This document shows positions 56,450 through 64,000 of a stretch of 64,000 nucleotides of DNA, piece by piece (position 1 is the first letter of the stretch; each line of letters opens with the position of its first letter). The DNA lies in the NCBI GenBank assembly GCA_034401795.1, contig CM067366.1, positions 80,759,720-80,823,719 of the forward strand, read 5' to 3'. Below the pieces are notes generated by a model that made no database searches, had not been told where the DNA came from, and worked only from the letters and a program-made list of their open reading frames with translations. Origin of the DNA: Chaetoderma sp. LZ-2023a. Its lineage: Eukaryota; Mollusca; Caudofoveata; Chaetodermatida; Chaetodermatidae. Both the position numbers and the translations under genes were made by a program.

Positions 56450-57400
56450 ACTCCTTCTAGAACCACTGCAGTGGTCACACCCTTAAGGAGATTCTAATAC
56501 CGCACGTATGGTGAACATCACAATTTCGAATACGTCTATGTGAGCTAATTTATCATTGCCATGCCATTGTCCTTTGGTGTGCAATCGTTGGCACACCGAG
56601 TAAGTACGAATTAATTTGAATACATGCCGACCCGTGCCATCAAGAGACGGATGGCAAAGGTGTGTCCTCCCCCCCCCACCCCCTCACGCCCCGCTACATT
56701 TCAAACGTTGCACTAGTAGCACCAAAGTCACCACCCATTCTATTACATACGTACATCCGTAGTTAGTCTCTAGTTAGTCTATATGTAAATGAATTGGAAG
56801 CCGTAATGTGTAGCCGTTCAGGGAAGCAGTAGCTTGGAGCTATTGTTGCTCTTGACGGTTGTGTAGCACTTGAGTCCAGCATTAAAGCAGCAACACGCTC
56901 GAGCCCAGTTAAGCTAAAGAATAATCTAACAATCTGTGAACGTTGGAAATTAATTTGCTATGGGTAATAGGCCCTTTCTTAGTACCGCCGCCACGACCAT
57001 GATGTGCCGTACCAATGAGAAAAGCATCATCCTCGCCCACTCAAATTAAAAATTATAATTAAATGGGTAAAAATTGAATAATTTAGCAGCCAACTGAGGA
57101 TCTATGGTTATCTCTAAGAATGCAGGAGACGCCGCATGAGAGCACCTATATTTCAAAATATCCGGTGGGAGGTTCTCCGGACTCCACCCCTCGTCTGGTT
57201 TGGTTACTGTTGATTTGGATGTTTGAGAGGTGTCCTTTTACCATGCAGCCATGTCTTAAAGAAATCCTGGATTCGCCCGTTCTATGGCTGAACTATTTAT
57301 CAATATAAGCTTTAATTTGCAAAGGGTTTCGTATAAGTGGAAATATTTCGCACATTTTAATTTTCCCACAAACATGCTTGGAAATAAAATTGTTAAATTG
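56450..57400. other. No gene recognised
   Basis: Contains a C-run near 56670; no supported exon. Confidence 0.4.
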
Positions 57401-57407
57401 TATCCAA

Positions 57408-57515
57408 GCGGTACATTTTCAAAAACAGTCTTCTCATGGCTTGCAAATGGACGGTTCACAAGACCACTGCAAAGATATGTTTTGGCTGGGTTCGTTATGA
57501 AAGGATTAGGTCTGT
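57408..57515 (+). repeat. Right half of a family A unit
   Basis: 'gcggtacattttcaaaaaca' to 'cttgcaaatggacggttcac', then the outer segment ending 'gttatgaaaggatta'. Left arm absent. Confidence 0.55.
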
Positions 57516-57671
57516 TAGTTGCCATTGTTTGTTTGTTATACGAAATAAATTATTATAATTCTTTTAGTTGTGCGATTCCAATTAGGGATAGGCATATATC
57601 GTAGGTTTATCAGCACAGTACAGTTTAAGTCTCTCCCTCCCTCCCTCCTCCTCCAACATCGTCGTGTCGTG

Positions 57672-58171
57672 NNNNNNNNNNNNNNNNNNNNNNNNNNNNN
57701 NNNNNNNNNNNNNNNNNNNNNNNNNNNNNNNNNNNNNNNNNNNNNNNNNNNNNNNNNNNNNNNNNNNNNNNNNNNNNNNNNNNNNNNNNNNNNNNNNNNN
57801 NNNNNNNNNNNNNNNNNNNNNNNNNNNNNNNNNNNNNNNNNNNNNNNNNNNNNNNNNNNNNNNNNNNNNNNNNNNNNNNNNNNNNNNNNNNNNNNNNNNN
57901 NNNNNNNNNNNNNNNNNNNNNNNNNNNNNNNNNNNNNNNNNNNNNNNNNNNNNNNNNNNNNNNNNNNNNNNNNNNNNNNNNNNNNNNNNNNNNNNNNNNN
58001 NNNNNNNNNNNNNNNNNNNNNNNNNNNNNNNNNNNNNNNNNNNNNNNNNNNNNNNNNNNNNNNNNNNNNNNNNNNNNNNNNNNNNNNNNNNNNNNNNNNN
58101 NNNNNNNNNNNNNNNNNNNNNNNNNNNNNNNNNNNNNNNNNNNNNNNNNNNNNNNNNNNNNNNNNNNNNNN
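57672..58171. other. Assembly gap of 500 N
   Basis: Exactly 500 N, a scaffold-gap convention. The left edge is CT-rich (CCCTCCCTCC). Frames spanning it are artefacts. Confidence 0.99.
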
Positions 58172-58399
58172 AAGAGGTTAACTCCGCAATGAAATATGCT
58201 TTGTTGTAGCAATATGCTTAAGCGGGGGTGAAGTCTCGAAAATTCTACACGTCTGGAAATTGACCACACATAAGCGATGTAGAATGAAATATTAGATGCA
58301 CCTTGACCTTATATGCCACAAGTGACCAGTTCATATTCGAGAATTGACCATGAACCACTGCGCCATAATCGCCAGCATAGCGTGATTCATACCACGTGC

Positions 58400-58564
58400 T
58401 GAGTCAAAAATGCATCTTGGATACTCAGAATCCAATGACACGCTGACAAAACTTCCATCATCCAATGGAAAACAAGAGAATGTGGTCTGATTGACAAGGG
58501 TTGCTCTTAGAGTGCAAGGCAAAATTTGTATATAAGCAGGGCCATTGCTTGGTATTCCTCAGTT
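58400..58564 (+). promoter_or_regulatory. Core promoter of the signal-peptide gene
   Basis: TATATAAG at 58529-58536 and an initiator-like TCAGTT at 58559-58564, about 32 bases downstream. Upstream are CCAAT at 58432 and 58462, a perfect AP-1 site TGAGTCA at 58400 and, just beyond, CACGTG at 58393. The ATG follows 32 bases after the initiator. Confidence 0.55.
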
Positions 58565-58592
58565 GTGGTTTACATAGTGACCACCACTCAAG

Positions 58593-58640
58593 ATGGATCG
58601 CATGGCGCCAATCGTGGTCGCCACCCTAGTGGTCTTCCTG
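58593..58640 (+). CDS. First coding exon of a probable secreted protein
   Basis: ATG in the context 'ctcaagatgg', 16 codons, then the consensus donor CTG|GTAAGT. It encodes MDRMAPIVVATLVVFL: a short charged start and a hydrophobic run. With the next exon (AVFAPIG) it makes a typical signal peptide, so the protein probably enters the secretory pathway. A TATA/initiator promoter lies directly upstream. The mature part is not in the window, so function is unknown. Confidence 0.62.
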
Positions 58641-58879
58641 GTAAGTAACTTAACATAACGCTATTTAACAACTTATAATCAATAACTTATTAAAATTTCA
58701 TTTTACTTTATGATTTAACTATTTAACACGGCTTTTGTCATCTCTGTTTTTTTCCGCGTTTTGTTCTCTCAGGCATTACATAAAACATATGAGAGAATGT
58801 ATTTTTTTTTACAATTAATATATCCGCGGTAGATATAAAACTATATATTTCATATTTGATGGTAAAAAACGAGAACAAT

Positions 58880-58983
58880 ATTAAAAAAAAGTTTATCACT
58901 AGAATGACTTGCTCTGTAACCGAGCCAGTCATTCCAGGGGTAAAATTGTCAAAAATGTTCTTCTTGTTTTGCAATTGGACACT
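58880..58983 (+). repeat. Family A palindrome in intron 1
   Basis: 'gtttatcactagaatgactt' and 'cattccaggggtaaaattgt' stem with the loop 'ctctgtaaccgag'; left outer part lost. Confidence 0.55.
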
Positions 58984-58989
58984 GGCTAA

Positions 58990-59880
58990 GCAGAAATTTG
59001 AATATTCTTGATCATTACATTTTTGATGAATTTCCATTTGGAGGATAACAGAAATCTATATTTTGTAAATTTTCATAATAAATTTACGGAGATACTCTTT
59101 TTGGCTGCAAAAATCAGAATTTCCTTGACAAGTATTGCAAATTAAATAGTTAATTGATATGAATAGTCTTTTGAGTGCTTTAATGCGCTGTGGACACAAG
59201 AGGGGTTATCATATATTATAACATAAGTTTAATTAATTCGATGTATGGTTAATTAACACATTGCCGTTTTTGTTAAGTAATAGCGCAATATACGCCGGAG
59301 AATTTAAACAAAGCAGGCATAATTTTATAAGAGGTTCAAAATCATGAAATTACGGTTCTATTACATCAATTCTAGACAATTTGAAATATATATTGATATG
59401 ACGATGATTATAAATTCTTCTTCGCGTAGGTAAGATATGTACAGAGCTTTATTAGCCCTTTGATTTTTCTATTGTGCAATGGTTAGCACAGTTTTCAGGG
59501 ATGTAGTTTTTCTCTCCATATTATATTTGGGACATTCTGATGGAAAGTGTAATTCATCGTCTACGCGGTTACAGCATTATATCACAAACCTGTTCACTTC
59601 ATTCGGGTTCCGTCAACCTCCAGGTCGCAATAGCCAAATTGTGGTTTAGCGTTCTAAGATGCCGTAAAGTTATGGTGCACCAGTGGGGTAGAATTGTGAA
59701 CTATCTTTCAAAGTTTGCATCGTCCTTTATTTTATTATAGATTACCAATCCGCTTGACTCGCTGATGTCAGTTCTACACTTCCCGTTAAATTGATTTTCT
59801 AAAGCTCTTTATATTTGTTTAGTCAATATTGTTTTATTTACGTTATAATTGTCAAATGTATCAGTGTAACAGTATGCTGA
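58990..59880. other. Intron sequence without recognised feature
   Basis: Part of the candidate 3.7-kb intron 58641-62381; no exon or repeat recognised. Confidence 0.4.
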
Positions 59881-59884
59881 CGTA

Positions 59885-60240
59885 AGAACGGAACTTTCCA
59901 TTTTTAGCTATGCCACGCCCATCTATATCTAAGCTCCACCCACACCTAGCTCGTGTTGGGATCGATTGATCTCTGAACTCCCTCACTATCAATTTCCAGA
60001 AAACGATACAGGAAAGCTATTGAATATTTTGGAACTAAATTGACTGGACGCTGTTGCTGTCTATGGCAGAAACAGCGTCCAGTCAAATTAGTTAAAAAGC
60101 ATTCAACGGCATGTTTATTAAATACAATTCGTACAACGTGTCGGACTATTAAGAGTTTAAGACGGGCTAAATCGAGTCATTCACGACAATGATTATGACG
60201 TCATCATACACGTCTTTTTGATGATTGGTGGATAAACTGG
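59885..60240 (+). repeat. Family B MITE in intron 1
   Basis: Left arm 'tttttagctatgccacgccc', core 60017-60108 whose arms share CGCTG/CAGCG and 'tccagtcaaat', right arm with TGACGTCA at 60196-60203. Confidence 0.7.
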
Positions 60241-60286
60241 AAATGGCGATGGTGAAATTGTCGAATTTAATATATTTAATATAAAC

Positions 60287-60497
60287 ATTCTGTCGAATAT
60301 TTTAAAACTAATTTGACTGGGCGCTGTTGCTGGCATAGGCAGCAGCAACAACACCCAGTCAAATTACTTTCAAAATATTTAACTGCTTGCCTGTACAGTT
60401 TCCTGGAATTGATAGTCCCGGTAATGATCGATCACAACGCGCGCGAGGTGTAGCTAGAGATGGGCGGGGTATAGCTAACACTGGAAAGGTTCATTTG
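60287..60497 (-). repeat. Family B MITE, half, reverse
   Basis: Core 60287-60385, then 'gaattgatagtcccggtaat' and 'tagctagagatgggcggggt' arm. Confidence 0.65.
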
Positions 60498-60579
60498 AAA
60501 CTGTGCTGGATTGGTTTTCTTACGTTTTTCAGATGTAATTTTTGTTCTAGATTCGTTAAATTTCCGCGTTCTTAGGAAA

Positions 60580-60702
60580 TGTCCATTTCCCGTACAGACC
60601 GAGAGAAGCGATTTCCACTGGAATGCATGGCTCAATAATCGAGCCTGCCATTCCCCTGGCACGTTTTCTAAAAGAATATTTTCTTGGTCTGCGAATAGAC
60701 AC
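60580..60702 (+). repeat. Family A palindrome
   Basis: 'tgtccatttcccgtacagac' and 'ttggtctgcgaatagaca', loop 'ggctcaataatcgagcc'. Followed at 60763-60838 by two direct copies of 'gatcacgtgtctcgaccgta'-like sequence (38-bp duplication). Confidence 0.6.
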
Positions 60703-60762
60703 GTTCTATGAGTTTCTTGAGAAAATTGATGGCTTAAAGGTTTTAGTATCCAATATACGGCT

Positions 60763-60840
60763 ATTTGATGGTCGTGATCACGTGTCTCGACCGTACGATG
60801 TCTATTTGATGGCCGTGGTCACGTGTCTCGACCGTACGAT
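60763..60840 (+). repeat. Tandem duplication of ~37 bp
   Basis: 'cacgtgtctcgaccgtacga' with 'tctatttgatggcc/tcgtg' occurs twice in tandem (from 60763 and 60802). Confidence 0.75.
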
Positions 60841-61372
60841 CTCTATTTTAAAAGATCTTAGAGATTATAATAAATCGGTTAAAACTGTGCATAATATGTC
60901 AACTGAAGAACGCATTCACAGATTATTTCTAATTTATATGACATATTCGACTGCTAAGAACTAAAATTAATATGTTTGAATTACAATGTCTAAAATTTTG
61001 AAAGCACATGTTTTACGAATTTGCATACGGTTATCATAGGGGATATACGCGGTTTATAACTGATATTCAAATGTTAGAAATATGCTCTCGTATAAATGAA
61101 AATTAGGCCATAGCGCTTCCATTGATCAAATCCTTGTAGTTCACTTTCAAGCCAGACATCAATGAAGCTTTTTCCCTAGGCCTCCGTGGGAATTAGCCTA
61201 AATAATTTGACATAGAATATTTCCAGGCACGTAGGTCTAAATGGGATATCTAACGTCTATTTCCTACGTCATAAAGATCTTGTTGTAGCGTTGAAATTAA
61301 TTATCGCTTTGGCAGTCTTAAACTTTTCAAGGCTAAATTTGGTCACGAAAATAACAATATTTGCATATTGAA

Positions 61373-61500
61373 TGTCCATTTGCAGCCAAGAGAAGACTAT
61401 TTTGTAAAATTTACCACTGTAATGCCTGGCTCTGTTATCGAGCCAGCCATTTTAGTGGTACATTTTCAAAAGGAGTCTTCTCTTGGCCTGCAAATGGGCA
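61373..61500 (+). repeat. Family A palindrome
   Basis: 128 bp; 'tgtccatttgcagccaagag' and 'ctcttggcctgcaaatgggc', loop 'gctctgttatcgagcc'. Outer segment 'aatatttgcatattga' on the left. Confidence 0.7.
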
Positions 61501-61714
61501 TTTCCCAACACCAGCACAATGGTAAGTTTTGACCCGTATTAATATGGGCCAAGTACTGGTCCAGTAACCAGCGTTATCAGGGTATTTGTAAATTGTTGAT
61601 TGATGTTGTGAGAGACCGCGTAGTATTGCACCATTGCCGTTTTCAACGGACAGCGCGCTATCGCCAGGCCTCAAAACCAAACCGGCTAAAATCGCTCTCT
61701 GCAGAGGTCTTGAG

Positions 61715-61830
61715 GTCAAGAGAAGACTGTTTTAGAAAATTTACGACTGGAATGACTGGATCGATAACCGAACCAGTCATTCCAGTGGTAAATCTTCAAA
61801 AATTGTCCTCTCATGGCCTGCATATGGACA
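61715..61830 (-). repeat. Family A palindrome
   Basis: 'gtcaagagaagactgtttta' and 'tgtcctctcatggcctgcat'; 'ggatcgataaccgaacc' loop. The right flank ends 'agattaaagggttaaa', the family terminus. Confidence 0.7.
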
Positions 61831-62381
61831 TTCAATAAGCAAATATTTTGATATTCTTGAATAAATTTAGAGATTAAAGGGTTAAATTTGTCCTCTATTT
61901 TCCTTCTTTTTAGAGTCCGTCTTTTTGAATGTATGTCATGGAAGTCATACAGAAACAATTTAGAATACTTTGAAAATAATGTGAATGGAAGTCGCTGCAT
62001 CGACATGCCTTTAAACAATTTTCAGAATATTTAATTTTAAATCTACTAATCGTTAATAATCCAAATTTGACAATTTAACGGTTTTCTCGCTTTTCTAAAC
62101 AGAAACAAAGAAAATTCACTTACTTTAATAACAACGCATCCATTCTGGAAAGATGTTGAATATTTCGAAACTAATTTGACTGTATACCGAAGTCGTTGTT
62201 GTCTTATGCAACACTGGCTGCCATCCATTTTAATTTTTTTTAAATATTCAACAAAATATGCCAATCACGGTAAGTAACTTGTCAGGTCTGGTCTGTATGG
62301 TTGAAAAAGTTAATACGTCGTTAAATGCTTTGAAAAATAAATTTTCATCATAAATAATAGTATCTTTTTTTATTTTCCCAG

Positions 62382-62400
62382 GCTGTATTCGCACCAATTG
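62382..62400 (+). CDS. 19-nt second exon of the secreted-protein gene
   Basis: Acceptor 'ttttttattttcccag', donor G|GTAAGT, both near consensus. The 19 bases encode AVFAPI plus one base (phase 0 to 1). Joined to exon 1 it completes a hydrophobic signal peptide with Ala-x-Ala-like cleavage options (FLAVFA). Later exons are not visible, probably beyond 64000. Confidence 0.58.
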
Positions 62401-62613
62401 GTAAGTTAACTTAATGTTAGCCTATATTTCAATTCGCCTTTGACAAATGGCGGGAACGTGGGCGCACACTTTCAATCTTTACAAGACATTAATAGGTTCA
62501 GGTTCGAGCAAATTTTATTTGACTATTTATAGTGAGTGGGGCATGCAAAAAATGTGGTCCGTTAACTCTTTGAAGGCAAAACACAAACATCCTTGACGAT
62601 TTCGTAATTATTA

Positions 62614-62705
62614 TGTTGAGTATTTTGAAACTAATTTGTCTGGAAGCTGTTGCTGCCTATGGCAGCAACAGGTTCCTGTCAAATTAGTTTCAAAATACTC
62701 AACAG
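62614..62705 (+). repeat. Palindrome, family B core with matched change
   Basis: Arms 'gttgagtattttgaaactaa' and 'ttagtttcaaaatactcaac' share a G/C pair where other copies have A/T; loop CTGCCTATGGCAG. Confidence 0.75.
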
Positions 62706-62859
62706 CTTACCTGTATGCTCGTTTTAAAATTACGTTTCTGGAAATTCAGGGTTCAAAGGATTAAAGGCGGTGACAATTAGGAGCTGGAAGTCTTACATAA
62801 AACGTTTATACATGGCTTATCCTCAAGATATGCATACCAAAGCATAGACGCCTCCTGGA

Positions 62860-63225
62860 CCATCGGCAAGCCCGAGACATATGGTGCTCCTCAACAGCTG
62901 TTTCACTGGAGCCTACCAGAACGGCTTTAAACAGGGACGCAGCCGCGCATTGTATGGGCGCAGCGAATGCTCGTTCTAGAAGCCACGTCCACCCACTGGG
63001 GGACGTTAACAAGATGGACATCGGCAGGTCACGAACCTTTGACAACATCAAACGATTAAATATCCAGAACGTACTACACCAAGATGACTGTAATGACGAT
63101 GAGCTGCGACAAGCCAGGCAGCTATTGGTAAATGACAAATTGAAAGTACGAGTAAAAGATATGGAGTCTGCGACTTTCGAGACGTCAGTTGGTTCTTCAC
63201 ATGGATATTGCGCCCCCCCCCCCCC
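62860..63225 (+). pseudogene. LINE reverse transcriptase fragment 3
   Basis: Nucleotides match fragment 1: VLLNS, NGFKQGRS, WAQRMLV, then in a shifted frame MDIGRSRTFDNIKRL, DELRQARQLL and FETSVGS. It ends in a C run at the same place where fragment 1 becomes C-rich. Badly frameshifted. Confidence 0.65.
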
Positions 63226-63239
63226 CCATTAGCACTTTG

Positions 63240-63380
63240 ATGGTTCAGCCATCCAGAAACTGTCTCTGCACTTGCCACAATAACTATCCATCTGCACGAC
63301 AATACATTTTTGTAAATGGTGAATTTACAAAGATAATCTTTTCTTGGCCTGCACCTGACAGTCACTGAACATAAATTTCG
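63240..63380 (-). repeat. Family A remnant
   Basis: 'tgcacttgccacaataacta' then 'ttgtaaatggtgaatttaca' and 'cttttcttggcctgcacctg'; the palindrome is largely lost. Confidence 0.4.
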
Positions 63381-63407
63381 ATTTTCCTGCAAAATCGCGA
63401 GAATTCG

Positions 63408-63812
63408 CCTTTCCAGAGTAACCATCCATCATCTAATCTCATATGACGTCATAATCAACTCAGCACGTGTATGATGACGTCACAATCATTGCGTCACAAA
63501 GGGTTCACATAGACCGTTATCAAATCTCAAATGGTCCGACACGTTGTATGAATTGTATGTCTTTGTAATTCTTTGCTATTTAATAAGCATGCTGTTTAAT
63601 ATTTTGAAACTAATTTGACTGTGCGCTGTTGCTGTCTTAGGCAGCAACAGCACTCAGTCAAATTAGTTTCAAAATATTCAACAGCTTACCTGTGTAGTTT
63701 TTTGGAAATTGATAGTCAGGGTGTTCAGAGATTGATCGATCCTAACACGAGCGAGGTGTGGGTGGAGCTTAGCTAGAGATGGGCGGGGCATAACTAACAC
63801 TGGAAAGGTTCA
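63408..63812 (-). repeat. Complete family B MITE
   Basis: ~405 bp. Ends 'cctttccagagtaaccatcc' and 'aacactggaaagg' are inverted. Arm with TGACGTCA at 63444 and 63475 and CACGTG at 63464, core 63591-63684, then the GATCGATC arm. Confidence 0.8.
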
Positions 63813-63824
63813 TTAACGGGTTAA

Positions 63825-64000
63825 TTGAGGAATCCAGATTTAACTATACCCTGCCCATCTTTCACTAATCTCCATCCACACTTTGCCCGTGTTTGGATCG
63901 ATCGATCAATGTACTCCCTGACTATCAATTTCCAGAAAACTATGCACGTATGATGGTGAATATTCAGCTGAAACTAAATTGACTTGGCACTGTTGTTGTC
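63825..64000 (+). repeat. Family B MITE cut by window end
   Basis: Left arm with GATCGATCGATC near 63897 and the first core arm up to the loop 'tggcactgttgttgtc'. Confidence 0.65.

Noticed and set aside
57570..58269. ORFs of about 180-214 codons spanning the N run
   Set aside because: Created by translating the assembly gap.

Overview
This is AT-rich, gene-poor animal nuclear DNA packed with transposon remnants. It shows spliceosomal exon signals, DIRS-type and LINE retroelements, Tc1 transposons and dozens of short foldback elements. A tandem array opening with a 'ctcacctgg...gtgagct' motif, which I associate with bivalve genomes, makes a bivalve or other lophotrochozoan mollusc the best guess. 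This is inference; no diagnostic host gene was recognised. Nothing prokaryotic was seen: no operons, CRISPR array, rRNA or convincing tRNA.

Layout. 1-2886: 3' part of a DIRS-like tyrosine-recombinase retrotransposon with open frames. 2.9-11.3 kb: dense foldback MITEs of two main families. Family A ends in TTAA-CCCTTT...AAAGGG-TTAA. Family B has a palindrome core 'ctgttgaatattttgaaact' and asymmetric arms. One candidate host exon lies at 9577. 12441-19433: a nearly complete but frameshifted DIRS element with both terminal repeats and the internal complementary region. 19.4-31.3 kb: three further candidate host exons in compatible phase, two hAT-like MITEs, a C2H2 zinc-finger ORF and a Penelope-type GIY-YIG remnant. 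31-39 kb: more palindromes and a ~155-bp tandem array. 39470-40998 and 54488-56152: two Tc1-like transposons whose transposases carry one and two in-frame stops. 46.5-48.8 kb: LINE remnants, one with a 5' inversion. 57672-58171: 500-N assembly gap. 58.4-62.4 kb: promoter, signal-peptide exon and a 19-nt second exon of a probable secreted-protein gene that continues past the window. 62.4-64 kb: LINE and MITE fragments.

Two host transcription units, both on the plus strand, are inferred from splice signals: the 3' end of one gene (exons at 9577, 19795, 25282, 31173) and the 5' end of another (58593, 62382). Their introns are filled with the repeats. No interaction between the two genes can be inferred. 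The most unusual pattern is that the two arms of individual palindromes share substitutions that distinguish them from other copies, as if arms are homogenised locally.
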